Counted from the first letter of the stretch, positions 17,096 through 26,807 are shown. The stretch is DNA of 64,000 nt from Desulfosporosinus fructosivorans (GCF_004766045.1 NZ_SPQQ01000002.1:682001-746000); one strand, 5' to 3'. Numbers and translations are program-made. The notes: a model not told the origin generated them from the letters alone.

Positions 17096-18226
17096 TTATA
17101 ATAATTGATTAGCTATAACCATTCTTTGAATTTGGCTTGTTCCTTCAAATATTTGGAATATCTTAGAGTCTCTGTACATCTTTTCTACTGGATATTCTCT
17201 GCTATAGCCATAACCGCCAAAAATCTGTACAGTATCGCATGTTACTTTCACTGAATTATCTCCACAGAAGCATTTGGCCATGGAAGCCTCTCGGCTGGCT
17301 TTAATCCCTGAATCAAGCAGCTTTGCTGCATTATAGGTCAATTGACGCCCAGCTTCTGTCTGCATATCCATGTCAGCCAACATGAACTGAATCGCTTGAT
17401 TCTTTATAATAGGTTTACCAAATTGAACTCTTTCCTTAGCATACTTTACCGCTTCATTGATCGCACCCTGACTAAGACCCGTAGATAATGCAGCATTGTT
17501 AATTCGGCCTTGATCTAATCCCCGCATTGCAATTTTAAACCCATCACCAATTTGCCCCAAAAGATTTTCAGCCGGCACCCTAACATTATCCAGAGCAAGA
17601 TCCGTGGTATTTGATAATCTAAGCCCCATTTTGTCTTCATGTTTGCCGATTGTTAATCCAGGAGTACCTTTTTCAACAATAAAACCAGTTACCCCTTTAG
17701 CCCTTAAACTTTTGTCGACTGTGGCAAAGACGACAAAAAAATCGGAAAATTGACCATTTGTAACAAAGCATTTTCTGCCATTTAAAATGTAATCGTTACC
17801 ATCTTTTACTGCTGTTGTTCTGAGAGAGGCCGCATCTGACCCCGCATTCGGTTCCGTTAAACAGAAAGAACCAAATCCTCCCGGAATAATCTTATCTGAG
17901 AAACGTTTAATTTGGTCTTTAGTACCCGATATTAAGACACATTCCAGTGCCAAAGAATTACAAAGCATGGTAATCCCATAAGCAGGCTCAACTTTGGCCA
18001 TTTCTTCCAGAACAACACACATGGTTTGATGATCTAAGCCTGACCCTCCGAATTCTTCAGGTATTTCCAAAAGGTGAAAGCCAAGTTCAAAGCCTTTTTG
18101 ATAAAGTTCGAGAGGAAATTCGCCCGATTCGTCATATTTTTTAACATGTGGTTTGATCTCATTTTCCATGAAATTTTTCACTAATTCTTTAAGATCTTGT
18201 TGTTCAGATGTAAGGATAATTGCCAT
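17096..18226 (-). CDS. acyl-CoA dehydrogenase
   Basis: A 376-residue flavoprotein of normal length for the family. Signatures are CLTEPNAGSDAASLRTTAV (~135), the FAD/substrate motif QFGKPIIKNQAIQFMLADMD (~265) and the catalytic-base motif IFEGTSQIQ with Glu near 365. It oxidises, or with its ETF reduces, the alpha-beta bond of an acyl-CoA. It is closely related to the enzyme at 23880-25016 in the same operon; the pair may act on successive or alternative substrates. AAAGGAG precedes the start. Confidence 0.93.
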   Translation of the reverse strand: MAIILTSEQQDLKELVKNFMENEIKPHVKKYDESGEFPLELYQKGFELGFHLLEIPEEFGGSGLDHQTMCVVLEEMAKVEPAYGITMLCNSLALECVLISGTKDQIKRFSDKIIPGGFGSFCLTEPNAGSDAASLRTTAVKDGNDYILNGRKCFVTNGQFSDFFVVFATVDKSLRAKGVTGFIVEKGTPGLTIGKHEDKMGLRLSNTTDLALDNVRVPAENLLGQIGDGFKIAMRGLDQGRINNAALSTGLSQGAINEAVKYAKERVQFGKPIIKNQAIQFMLADMDMQTEAGRQLTYNAAKLLDSGIKASREASMAKCFCGDNSVKVTCDTVQIFGGYGYSREYPVEKMYRDSKIFQIFEGTSQIQRMVIANQLL

Positions 18227-18250
18227 ATAAGTGTTTTCTCCTTTGCTCTC

Positions 18251-20290
18251 TCAGATACGCATCCCGATATCGTAACCATCTCGAATGGCTTCTCTTGTTC
18301 TCCTTATTTCGCCATTCCCAACGCCATCCCCGATCAGATAAACATTTTTAAACTTTTTCGACAGCCTATCATACAGTTTCTTGTTTTCTTTAATACCCAG
18401 AGATAACATTACCGAATCAGCCTCTATCAAACCTTCTGTCCCGTCTTGTTTGATTATCTTTACTCCATTACGAGTAAACTCTTTTACCTTGGTAAGGGCT
18501 TCCATTCTAACCCCATTTTGTTTTAAGATATTCAGTTCCGTTTTTCTGTCGATAGGACCAATGTCGTAGCCAATCTTTTTTGATTCCTCGATGATGGTAA
18601 CTTCTCTGCCCTTATTTAACTCAAAAGCTACTTCACACCCTGCAAACCCACCGCCGATGACCACCAAACGCCTCTTTAGAGGCCAGTGAATGCCCAACGC
18701 AAACCTCATCAATTTATGGTATCCGCTAAACGTCTTAGCTCCTATAGCAGCAAAACGCCACAACAGACCTTTCTTAGGAGGGATTCCATCCATTAGTTTC
18801 TTTATATCGTGACCCCCAAGTACATTTTTTCCATTTACCCCCGGCACATCGGGTATAATTGGGTCGCCTCCAGGAGCTACAATAATCTCATCGGGTTTCA
18901 ACTGATCCAAGATTGTTTCTGTCACTTCGGTATTCAGTCGGATATCGATCGGGAGTTTTGCCAATTCCTGCTTGTACCAGGCAAGTGGTCTTTCCAGTCT
19001 GTAGTTGAGTATACTTGCCAAGTTCCAACTTCCACCCAGCCGGCTTCCTTTTTCAAAAAGCGTTACCGTATGACCCCTCATTGCAGCGATCCTGGCTGCC
19101 TCCATCCCAGCGGGACCAGCCCCGATAACAGCTACTTTCTTGCGCTTACTGCTAGGAGTGGGTTTTCCCAAAGGTGAAGCGACTTCCGCGTTCACTGAAC
19201 AGTCTAAGTGTTTTCCGACAAAAATGTTATCTAGACAGCGACTACAGACGATGCACCGCCGGATGGTCTCCGGTCGCCCCTCTCTGTATTTTTTGACTAA
19301 ATCAGGATCTGCAACGAGCGCTCTGGCAAACCCTACCATATCAGCTCGCCCTTGCGTTACAATCTCATTCGCCATTTCCGGTGAATCGATCCTATAGCCG
19401 GCCATTACCGGTAGCTTGGTAACTTTCTTGCACTCCGTCGCCAGGTCGACTATACATCCATCCGGTACAAATTGGTTTACCAACGGGCGTTCAGATTCAT
19501 GGAAACCAGCCTGAATACTAAACGCCACAATACCGGCTTTTTCAAGGATAGGTATAATCTTCTTCGTATCTTCTATCGTATGGCCTCCCGGCATATATTC
19601 ATCAGCCGATAACCGCACCATAAGTGGGATGTCTGTTCCTGCCTTCGCCTGACAATCCTTGATGATTTCGAGCAGGAAGCGCATCCTGTTCTCCAGACTT
19701 CCCCCCCATGCATCGGTTCGCTTATTAGAGTAAGGAGAAAGCCAACGATTGATCCCATAGCCGATTCCCGCGTGCAATTCAATGACATCAAAGCCTGCTT
19801 CTCGTGCTCGCCTCGCTCCATCACCGAACTCGCTGATCATAATCTGGATCTCTTCAACCGTCGCCTCCCTCACATTGGATACAAACGGTCCGCTTGGTCC
19901 TTCTGATGGACCTACCGGCTCCAGCGGTAAAGTGTTACTTCGACGCCATTCGTAGTACAAATTCAATTGTGCACAAGACTTTCCGCCATTTTCCCTAACT
20001 GCTGAGGTCAATTTCTTCCACCCGGGTATGAATTCATCGCTCCATATCCCCGCCGCACCCCTATGGGGTGGATATAACGGATGAGTTCCCCGGAAATCGC
20101 TTACATATACCGTACCAACAGTTAACAGGCCAACGTCCCCTTTAGCCCTTTGGGCATAGAAATCCACCATCCGGTCAGTTACATAGTGATCATTCGTAAG
20201 CTCTGTAGACATAGGTAGTAAGGCAGTCCGGTTCTTAATCTCCACATTTCCGATTTTAATCGGCTCAAAAAGCTTCATCGTGTTTGACAT
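18251..20290 (-). CDS. old yellow enzyme-type NADH:flavin oxidoreductase with 4Fe-4S and FAD domains (enoate/dienoyl-CoA reductase family)
   Basis: The start at 20290 (MSNTMKLFEPIKIG) follows AAGGAG by 9 bases; the frame runs on to 20473 but without a better site. The 679-residue protein has an FMN-binding TIM barrel (~1-330), the four-cysteine cluster CIVCSRCLDNIFVGKHLDC (~340-360) and FAD/NAD domains (VIGAGPAGMEAARIAAMRGH, then VIGGGFAGCEVAFELNKGR). The family reduces C=C bonds of enoates or dienoyl-CoAs with NADH. It lies between the CoA-transferase and acyl-CoA dehydrogenase genes, so its substrate is probably an intermediate of this pathway. The 20291-20539 gap has no convincing gene. 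Confidence 0.9.
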   Translation of the reverse strand: MSNTMKLFEPIKIGNVEIKNRTALLPMSTELTNDHYVTDRMVDFYAQRAKGDVGLLTVGTVYVSDFRGTHPLYPPHRGAAGIWSDEFIPGWKKLTSAVRENGGKSCAQLNLYYEWRRSNTLPLEPVGPSEGPSGPFVSNVREATVEEIQIMISEFGDGARRAREAGFDVIELHAGIGYGINRWLSPYSNKRTDAWGGSLENRMRFLLEIIKDCQAKAGTDIPLMVRLSADEYMPGGHTIEDTKKIIPILEKAGIVAFSIQAGFHESERPLVNQFVPDGCIVDLATECKKVTKLPVMAGYRIDSPEMANEIVTQGRADMVGFARALVADPDLVKKYREGRPETIRRCIVCSRCLDNIFVGKHLDCSVNAEVASPLGKPTPSSKRKKVAVIGAGPAGMEAARIAAMRGHTVTLFEKGSRLGGSWNLASILNYRLERPLAWYKQELAKLPIDIRLNTEVTETILDQLKPDEIIVAPGGDPIIPDVPGVNGKNVLGGHDIKKLMDGIPPKKGLLWRFAAIGAKTFSGYHKLMRFALGIHWPLKRRLVVIGGGFAGCEVAFELNKGREVTIIEESKKIGYDIGPIDRKTELNILKQNGVRMEALTKVKEFTRNGVKIIKQDGTEGLIEADSVMLSLGIKENKKLYDRLSKKFKNVYLIGDGVGNGEIRRTREAIRDGYDIGMRI

Positions 20291-20539
20291 TACCATTAAC
20301 TCCTTAATAATACGATTAGATCCATTGGGCCCAATCCATTTACCGCACAAACTCTCAGTCTGTAAACAGATTAATAGCGCGTCCGTGGGTTTCAATGAAT
20401 CTAATAATACCGGTATTATTTTACCAGGCGATTGTTTCCAGTTCATAATCATTCCCTTAAAATTCTGGGTCAACGGCCAGCCTACTTCGAGTCAGCTGTT
20501 CGAGTTCACAGATTAAGTCCTCGGAAGTTCAAGCCTTCT

Positions 20540-22096
20540 CTAAAGGGTAAGTCCCATTTTTTCTTCTTTGAACAATCTCTCATCCATCAATTTAAGATCT
20601 TTGGCAATAACAGGCTTGAACTCCATATGAGCAAGAATATCTTTCTCCAGATCAATCCCTGAAGCGATTTCTGTTAAAGTAAGACCCTCGGGAGTAAGTT
20701 CAAAAACGCATCGTTCGGTAATGTAAAGCACTTGTTGCCCGTCCTTGATGGCACGCTTACCCGAGAAAGTAATCTGCTCTACCTTCTTAACAAATTTCAT
20801 GACTTTTCCTTCTTTGACAATTTTCAATTTTCCGTCGACAATTGCTTCTTTCAGTCCTCCGGCGGTAAATGTTCCCATATAGATGACTTTCTTAGCGCCT
20901 TGGGAAATATCAATAAATCCTCCCGGACCTACCGCTCTGCCTTTAAATTTAGATACATTGACATTACCCTCTTCATCGATTTCCGCAGCACCCAGGCAGG
21001 TTATGTCCAGTCCTCCTCCGTCATAAAGATCAAATGTTTCAGCTTGGTTGAATCGGGCTTCCATATTCGTTGCGGCACCCCAGGCCTTACCGCCCATAAT
21101 AATTCCGCCTAAAGGCCCTGATTCCACTGAGAATGTAAATTTATCTGAAATGCCTTCTTCGCCTGCTACCACACCTACTCCTTCAGAAACTCCGAAACCA
21201 AGGTTAACCAGATTCCCCTTTTTGATTTCCATAGTGCCTCTTCTGGCGCAAATCTTTCTTTCATTCAATGGCAAAGGTTCTATATTTTCCAAAGGAATAT
21301 TTATCGCACCTGTATATTCAGCTTTCCAAGGCCCACGCTCATTCGTTTGATAGTGATTTTCCGGTTTGGCGACTACGACATAATCAACGATAAAACCAGG
21401 AAGAACAACATTGATAGGGTTAATGGAGCCCTTTTTTACGATTTGCTTAACCTGCACGACTACCTTCCCGCCGTTATTATGGGCCGCTATAGCCAGGGCC
21501 CGCGGATCAGTAATTATGCATTCCTCGTCAAAGGAGATATTTCCCGCTTCATCGGCATATGTGCCTTTAATAAAACTGATATCCAAAGGTACAGCTTTAT
21601 AAAACAAGTACTCTTTTTCCTCAATCTTGATCAGCGAAACTAGTTCTTCTTCTGAATCTACCGTCAGTTGATTAGCTTTGCCGCCCTCTTGTCTGGGATC
21701 AATATAGGTTCCTATACCGATCTGGGTAATAACTCCGGGTTTCTTTCCGCCGGCTGCCGCTAACATTTGAGCCGCTGCACCCTGAGGCAGCATATAGGCA
21801 ATGACTTTATTATCCTCGATCAGTTTAAGAATCCTGGGACAAGTGCCATAATGAATACCTACAATTCGTTTGAGCAATCCTTCTTCGGCGAAATGGTCAA
21901 AACCAGCGGAAACACCATCTCCAGGACACGAGGTCAAGAAACATGTCAGGTCTTTTGGGCTCTGCGTCTTCAGATATCTCTCCTGTATCGCAAGATAAAT
22001 TTCCTCTGGCACTACATTCCCAACAAAACCTCCAAGGCCAAGAGACATGCCATCTTGAATTAACGATGCGGCATACTCAGCAGAAACTACTTCCAT
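20540..22096 (-). CDS. class I acyl-CoA:carboxylate CoA-transferase (fused alpha-beta)
   Basis: A 518-residue protein with both CoA-transferase domains in one chain, as in propionate CoA-transferase and related enzymes. The catalytic Glu is E325 in FSVESGPLGG. The oxyanion region GFGVSEGVG is near 300, and GGFIDISQG lies in the second domain. It moves CoA between an acyl-CoA and a free acid, so it can activate the pathway substrate without ATP. GGAGG lies 10 bases upstream of the start. The exact acid partner is unknown. An AMP-forming ligase in the same operon offers a second activation route. Confidence 0.92.
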   Translation of the reverse strand: MEVVSAEYAASLIQDGMSLGLGGFVGNVVPEEIYLAIQERYLKTQSPKDLTCFLTSCPGDGVSAGFDHFAEEGLLKRIVGIHYGTCPRILKLIEDNKVIAYMLPQGAAAQMLAAAGGKKPGVITQIGIGTYIDPRQEGGKANQLTVDSEEELVSLIKIEEKEYLFYKAVPLDISFIKGTYADEAGNISFDEECIITDPRALAIAAHNNGGKVVVQVKQIVKKGSINPINVVLPGFIVDYVVVAKPENHYQTNERGPWKAEYTGAINIPLENIEPLPLNERKICARRGTMEIKKGNLVNLGFGVSEGVGVVAGEEGISDKFTFSVESGPLGGIIMGGKAWGAATNMEARFNQAETFDLYDGGGLDITCLGAAEIDEEGNVNVSKFKGRAVGPGGFIDISQGAKKVIYMGTFTAGGLKEAIVDGKLKIVKEGKVMKFVKKVEQITFSGKRAIKDGQQVLYITERCVFELTPEGLTLTEIASGIDLEKDILAHMEFKPVIAKDLKLMDERLFKEEKMGLTL

Positions 22097-22225
22097 AATA
22101 TTAATTCCTCCTTTTTATTAAACTCTTTAAAATAAAGCTTTAAAGCCAATAGACTTTGAGAACACTTTCACTTTCCACATAAGAGAAAATATGATCATGA
22201 CAGAAGTTAGAAGTCTATTACCAGG

Positions 22226-22528
22226 TTAACCTTCCCTGAAAATTATCCCTTTCCCTTGACTAGGATAATTCCAGGAATAACCGGTCATACTTCGATACAG
22301 CCGCTCACAAACATAGCGGCAATTCCCGCATTCCAGACACCCTACATGATCAAAGCTGAACTTGTCTTTTTGGGCATCCCACTTATATCTTTCAGCGGGA
22401 CAGCAAAAGGTGCAGGCTTTGTGATCACATGTTTTGCAAGCTTCTTTGTCAATAATAATATGGGGATTATGATCATCACTATCAAACCGGTTCTTGGCTA
22501 AGCGATCATCCATGGATAAAATTTTCAT
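22226..22528 (-). CDS. fixX: FixX-like ferredoxin
   Basis: This 100-residue ferredoxin-like protein has the FixX pattern: IDKEACKTCDHKACTFCCPA (~26-45) and GCLECGNCRYVCERL (~66-80). It overlaps fixC by four bases (ATGA). In FixABCX systems FixX takes electrons from the FixC flavoprotein. Here the EtfAB pair at 15256-17065 would play the FixAB role. The 22097-22225 gap before the CoA-transferase is short and empty. Confidence 0.9.
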   Translation of the reverse strand: MKILSMDDRLAKNRFDSDDHNPHIIIDKEACKTCDHKACTFCCPAERYKWDAQKDKFSFDHVGCLECGNCRYVCERLYRSMTGYSWNYPSQGKGIIFREG

Positions 22529-23808
22529 AGGGATCTGCCCCCCTTGAGAGCGTCTTTGAATACATCGAAGTAGGGTACTTTGCCTTTGATTGCCTGTTTC
22601 ACCAAGCCGACAGCTCCCTTGGTGGGCGTGCCGTCCACACTGTAGAGATTTTTCATCATCCCGGTTATTAGGGCCGGATAGGTGGTGAACATATGCTTGG
22701 TGTGAGCTATATAATCATGACTATCCTTCAGTGTCTCCAGATCTTTCAAAACGAAAGGCCTCAGTCTGTCTGCATAGCTTTTCAGGCGGTTTTTCGAATA
22801 ATCCCCAGCTTCAATGGCTTCGTTAACCGTTTCCGCTGCAGCAATTCCTGACATAATTGCATAATCCATCCCCCGGACCGTGATGCCTCTATTGATCACC
22901 AATCCCGCAGCATCGCCAGTAACCAGGAATCCGTCAGCATAAAGCTGAGGTAAGGATTTAAATCCGCCTTCAGGAATTAGGTGAGCCGAGTATTCAATCA
23001 ACTCACCGCCTTCAATGTAGCGGAGTAAAGCGGGATGTTGCTTGAACTCTTCTGCCACCTGGGCTAAAGGCAATCCGGAAGCTTTCCAGCCCTCTGTGTC
23101 AACTACAAGCCCGATAGAAATGCTGTCTTTATTGGTATAGATAAATGCTCCTCCACTGATGCCTCTGTTGCATTCTCCTGCACAAAGCAAGGCTACCCCT
23201 TTACCACTTGCTGAATTGAACCTTTGGTTGATTATCTCCTCAGAGAGTTTATAAACATACTTAAGCCCTACCGCCATGTCTTTTGGGGCCTTTGTTTTAA
23301 TCAGCCCGGCTCGTTCTGAGGCAAGAGCATTGACGCCTTCAGCACTTATAACCACGTCGGCTTCCATTTCCTCATCACCGATTATCACCCCGGCTACTTT
23401 ACCGTCTTTGACCAAAAGATCGGTAACCGTACTGCCGTATATGATCATAGCCCCCTCCGCTTCAGCCTTTTCAGCTAACCAAGCATCCAATTTTGCTCTT
23501 AACACCGAATAGGATTGCTGCTTGATGGAACCAAACGATGAATCGATCGCAAAACAATCATCTGCCGTCATCATCATGAGAATCTCACGGGTTACTTCTC
23601 TTTCGAGCGGAGCATCAGCCCATTCTCCAGGCATTAACGCTTCGAGAGCATAGGTATAAATACGGCCCCCGGTCATGTTTTTGGTTCCAGGAGTTAGAGC
23701 TTTTTCGACAACCAGTACCTCCCGCCCTGCCTTGGCCAGGCGATAAGCGGCTGCTAATCCTGCTAATCCTGCACCGATTATGATTACCTGGAACTTCTCT
23801 TCAGCCAA
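22525..23808 (-). CDS. fixC: FixC-like FAD-dependent ETF:quinone oxidoreductase family protein
   Basis: About 427 residues with an N-terminal dinucleotide-binding motif (VIIIGAGLAGLAAAYRLAKAG, split over two strands), VISAEGVNALASERAG near 160 and GDAAGLVINRGITVRGMDYA near 300. It is FixC-like and of normal length, with its ferredoxin partner encoded separately by fixX. The start is uncertain: AAAGGAG overlaps a GTG at 23820, so TTG at 23808 (reading M-AEEKF) or 23814 is more likely. It should couple EtfAB to the membrane quinone pool or to ferredoxin. Confidence 0.9.
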   Translation of the reverse strand: MAEEKFQVIIIGAGLAGLAAAYRLAKAGREVLVVEKALTPGTKNMTGGRIYTYALEALMPGEWADAPLEREVTREILMMMTADDCFAIDSSFGSIKQQSYSVLRAKLDAWLAEKAEAEGAMIIYGSTVTDLLVKDGKVAGVIIGDEEMEADVVISAEGVNALASERAGLIKTKAPKDMAVGLKYVYKLSEEIINQRFNSASGKGVALLCAGECNRGISGGAFIYTNKDSISIGLVVDTEGWKASGLPLAQVAEEFKQHPALLRYIEGGELIEYSAHLIPEGGFKSLPQLYADGFLVTGDAAGLVINRGITVRGMDYAIMSGIAAAETVNEAIEAGDYSKNRLKSYADRLRPFVLKDLETLKDSHDYIAHTKHMFTTYPALITGMMKNLYSVDGTPTKGAVGLVKQAIKGKVPYFDVFKDALKGGRSL

Positions 23809-23879
23809 AAACAATCCCACTCCTTTCGTTAATACCTTTTTCCAGATCAGATTTAAACTCTATAGCGTTTGGTATATTT

Positions 23880-25016
23880 TTATTTCCCTATTAGCTCACG
23901 TGAAATAACGATTCTTTGAATCTGATTCGTACCTTCCCAGATTTGGGTAATCTTTGCATCCCTGTACATTTTCTCAACAGGGTATTCTCTACTATAACCA
24001 TAACCGCCAAAAATCTGAACAGCATCTTGCGTTACCTTGACTGCAGTATCACTAGCGAAGCATTTTGCCATAGCAGCTTCTTTTATAGCCTTCTCTTTCG
24101 AATCCAGCAGTAAACCTCCATTATACGTCAATTGGCGCGCTGCTTCCGTCTGCATATCCATGTCAGCCAGCATAAACTGAATCGCCTGATTTTTGATGAT
24201 AGGCTTGCCAAACTGTACTCTTTCTTTGGCATATTTAACGGCTTCATCGATTGCTCCCTGGGCAATACCCACAGCAACGGCGGCATGGCATATTTTCCCT
24301 GCATCTAAGCCCATCATAGCAATCTTAAAGCCTTCCCCTTCTTCTCCTAAACGATCTGCTGCAGAAACTCTGACATTATCAAAGACCAGGTCAGTGGTGT
24401 TAGATAGTCTCATTCCCATTTTATCTTCATGTTTACCCACAGTAAAACCTGGAATGCCCTTTTCAACGATGAAAGCAGTGATTCCCTTTGCCCCTAAACT
24501 TCTGTCTACCGTGGCGAAGATAATATAAATATCAGAATATCCTCCATTGGTAATAAATGTTTTTCTTCCATTTAGAATGTAATCATCGCCGTCCCTAACC
24601 GCTGTCATTCTGAGAGACGCTGAATCCGATCCAGCATTAGGCTCTGTTAAACTAAATGCCCCCAAGGCTCCCGGAAGAAGCTTTGCAGAATATCTCGCAA
24701 TCTGTTCTTTGGTCCCTGATAATAAAATACACTCAAAGGTTTCGATGCTCGTAAAATTTGTAATTGCAAACGCTGGTTCAACTTTGGCCATTTCTTCCAA
24801 AACAATACTCATCGTTCTAAGATCTAAACCTAAGCCGCCATGTTCTTCCGGAATATTGAGCAAATGAAATCCGAGCTCGAATCCTTTCTTGTAAAGTTCA
24901 AGTGGAAACTCACCCGTTCTGTCATACTCCTTGATATGAGGCTTCACCTCATTTTCCATAAAATTTTTCACTAATTCCGTAAGAGCCTGCTGGTCCGATG
25001 TAAGAATAATAGCCAT
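23880..25016 (-). CDS. acyl-CoA dehydrogenase (paralogue of the one at 17096)
   Basis: The start at 25016 (MAIILTSDQQ) has GGAGG six bases upstream. The 378-residue enzyme has SLTEPNAGSDSASLRMTAV, QFGKPIIKNQAIQFMLADMD and the catalytic-Glu motif IWEGTNQIQ. It closely resembles the protein at 17096-18226 along its whole length, including the same N-terminus, so the two arose by duplication. It is the first large gene after sigma-54 promoter P2 at 25195, with a leader mini-ORF between. ETF is the expected electron partner. Confidence 0.93.
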   Translation of the reverse strand: MAIILTSDQQALTELVKNFMENEVKPHIKEYDRTGEFPLELYKKGFELGFHLLNIPEEHGGLGLDLRTMSIVLEEMAKVEPAFAITNFTSIETFECILLSGTKEQIARYSAKLLPGALGAFSLTEPNAGSDSASLRMTAVRDGDDYILNGRKTFITNGGYSDIYIIFATVDRSLGAKGITAFIVEKGIPGFTVGKHEDKMGMRLSNTTDLVFDNVRVSAADRLGEEGEGFKIAMMGLDAGKICHAAVAVGIAQGAIDEAVKYAKERVQFGKPIIKNQAIQFMLADMDMQTEAARQLTYNGGLLLDSKEKAIKEAAMAKCFASDTAVKVTQDAVQIFGGYGYSREYPVEKMYRDAKITQIWEGTNQIQRIVISRELIGK

Positions 25017-25084
25017 AAATATCCTCCAATGTTTATATTTTGTATTTGTTAAGCAAAAAACAACCTGATCTGTGGTCACCCGAT

Positions 25085-25107
25085 AACTTCTGGTTATTCC
25101 AGAAGTT
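25085..25107 (-). promoter_or_regulatory. hairpin in the P2 leader
   Basis: AACTTCTGG (25085-25093) and CCAGAAGTT (25099-25107) form a perfect 9-bp stem with a 5-nt loop. It lies in the transcribed leader, overlaps the end of the mini-ORF at 25094-25135 and stands 69 bases before the acyl-CoA dehydrogenase start. An attenuation or mRNA-stability role is possible. Confidence 0.5.
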
Positions 25108-25135
25108 TTATGTCGATCAGTTCATACTTATCCAT
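25094..25135 (-). CDS. leader mini-ORF, 13 residues
   Basis: ATG 25135 has GGAGG 11 bases upstream and encodes MDKYELIDIKLLE. A homologous mini-ORF (MYKFERFKTKLLE) lies at 34238-34279 in the same position relative to sigma-54 promoter P3. Shared residues are M, K3, E5 and KLLE at the end, with the aromatic Y/F at position 4 conserved. It may be a leader peptide or the relic of a slightly longer small protein, since a one-base difference upstream shifts the earlier frame. Confidence 0.4.
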   Translation of the reverse strand: MDKYELIDIKLLE

Positions 25136-25194
25136 TGCTCTGCCCACCTCCGCCTGATCGCTTTCTTTGCCATATAGGGCTTAACAAGCTATAA

Positions 25195-25210
25195 TGCATT
25201 TTTCATGCCA
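25195..25210 (-). promoter_or_regulatory. sigma-54 promoter P2
   Basis: The minus strand reads TGGCATGAAAAATGCA, with GG-N10-GC spacing. It drives the large acyl-CoA operon beginning at 25016. The type 1 upstream repeat is 114 bases further upstream. Confidence 0.85.
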
Positions 25211-25323
25211 AGTTTAATTTAAAAGCAAAACAATGTAAAATATTGAATAAATCCGTATTTTCGTGAAAATATCGGGGCATTTAGCAGCGGCACCAATCAT
25301 TCCAAACATTTTTCCAGTCCATA

Positions 25324-25362
25324 TTTGCATATCAGTGCAGTTTTGCATTGCGATATTGCAGG
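25324..25362. promoter_or_regulatory. type 1 upstream activator repeat, copy 2
   Basis: TTTGCAT, GTGCAG, TTTTGCATTGC and TTGCAGGTG occur in the same order and spacing as at 5684 and 34485. It lies between the cupin stop at 25403 and promoter P2. Confidence 0.75.
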
Positions 25363-25402
25363 TGCGGTTTATGATTCACAACCCGTTGTCCAGCTCAGGA
25401 GG

Positions 25403-25747
25403 TTATTTACTCAGGATCAGGGCGATTAATTCCAGATCATTGGTCCCTGTATTTTTGATACCATGACCAGTTCCTGCTTCACAATAGGTAATATCGCCTG
25501 CCTTAACGGGAATCATATTTTTATTGTCCTGATAGATACCAGCTCCGGATAACAAATAATACGCTTCGCTTTCGCCATGATGTTCGTGATATCCAATTTC
25601 ACAACCTGGTTTCAGGCGGACTTTGGCAAATAACTTGCAATGCTCCCCTAATAATTCAGGAGCCATTAAATTTTCCAGCAGGACGGATCCGTTGCCTCCG
25701 TGGACATGATCTTTGCTTATTATTTCCCGCACTTTATCATTAACCAT
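25403..25747 (-). CDS. small cupin-domain protein
   Basis: A 114-residue single-cupin protein. Motif 1 is GCEIGYHEHHGESEAYYLLSG with the metal-binding H-x-H...E pattern; motif 2 is AGTGHGIKNTG with its His. Such proteins may be metal-dependent isomerases or ligand sensors; no function can be assigned. GGAGG lies 6 bases upstream. It closes the operon that comes down from P3, after the AEC carrier. Confidence 0.85.
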   Translation of the reverse strand: MVNDKVREIISKDHVHGGNGSVLLENLMAPELLGEHCKLFAKVRLKPGCEIGYHEHHGESEAYYLLSGAGIYQDNKNMIPVKAGDITYCEAGTGHGIKNTGTNDLELIALILSK

Positions 25748-25801
25748 TGTGCACCTCCATGAGATCTTTAATTTTGAAAGACCTTTCCCTATTCTAACTA
25801 T

Positions 25802-26764
25802 CTAAATAGGAAACAAAATCCTGGCTAAGTAGATGACCAAGGTAAGCGTAATAGCGCTGTAAATCGTGGACATCATAACTTCCTGGGCTGCAAAGTTCTG
25901 GTAGTTGTCGTATTCAACGGCAATCAGGGCTGCGTTTACAGCTGTCGGCGTCGAATACGCAATGAATATGGTTTGAGCGACAACGCCGGTAAAGCCAAAT
26001 AGGTATATGCCTATATAAGCAAGGGCCGGACCAACGATAAGCCTTGTTATTACTGCGATATTTACATCAACGTTTTTAAAATCAAATTCTGTTTTGGAGA
26101 GCTGAACCCCTAAGGACAATAATGCAACGGGAACAAGACCGTCTTTTATATAGCCAACCGCCGGCCATAAAGGGGTGTCCGTAATATCAAGGGTAAAATA
26201 TTTAAGCAACAATGCAATTAAGACCACGTAAATCGATGGCATAGTAAAAATTAAACTAAGGGAATCCCTGATATTTTTTCTAGCTCTTCCAGCATTATAG
26301 AAACCAATCGTATTCATCGTGATACTGATACACATAAAAATGATGACCTGAACCGCAATCGCCTGATTCAAATATGGGGTTTGGCCGCCCACAGCATATG
26401 TTGCACTGCTGAACACAAGGGTAATCAGCGATACGCCTATATTCCCGGAATTATTAAACATAATTGAATTTTTAAAAGCATTTGTCATGCCCAAGTCATA
26501 GTGGCGAATTTTTGCCATAATTCTTGCCAAAAGATCGTTGATTACCATATACACCAACGCAAATCCCAGAATCTTCAGAGTAGCCCAGGACAAGGATGTG
26601 GAGTAAAGATAAAAAAATACAAACCCTGGGACGAATAAGTAAAAATTCAATTTACTAAGTGTTGACAAATTTAAGTCCAACTTTTTGCCAAGGATGAAAC
26701 CTAATCCGATAATGATAAAAACAGGTACAATATTATTGCTCAGGATATACAGAAAAATAGCCAT
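25802..26764 (-). CDS. AEC-family (auxin efflux carrier-like) transporter
   Basis: The start at 26764 follows AAGGAG by about 8 bases. The 320-residue protein has roughly ten membrane segments in two inverted halves, with the family-type NNSGNIGVSLITL in the first half and STPTAVNAALIAVEYDN in the second. Bacterial members carry organic acids such as malate or malonate; here it may export or import a pathway acid. It lies 55 bases upstream of the cupin gene and 43 bases after the flavin reductase gene. Confidence 0.85.
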   Translation of the reverse strand: MAIFLYILSNNIVPVFIIIGLGFILGKKLDLNLSTLSKLNFYLFVPGFVFFYLYSTSLSWATLKILGFALVYMVINDLLARIMAKIRHYDLGMTNAFKNSIMFNNSGNIGVSLITLVFSSATYAVGGQTPYLNQAIAVQVIIFMCISITMNTIGFYNAGRARKNIRDSLSLIFTMPSIYVVLIALLLKYFTLDITDTPLWPAVGYIKDGLVPVALLSLGVQLSKTEFDFKNVDVNIAVITRLIVGPALAYIGIYLFGFTGVVAQTIFIAYSTPTAVNAALIAVEYDNYQNFAAQEVMMSTIYSAITLTLVIYLARILFPI

Positions 26765-26807
26765 GCTGCTTCTCCTTGATTTCAATTGGCAAAGCAAAGA
26801 AGGATTG

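Noticed and set aside
20291..20473. N-terminal extension of the enoate reductase
   Set aside because: The extra 61 codons have no ribosome binding site and no family similarity, while AAGGAG precedes the ATG at 20290.
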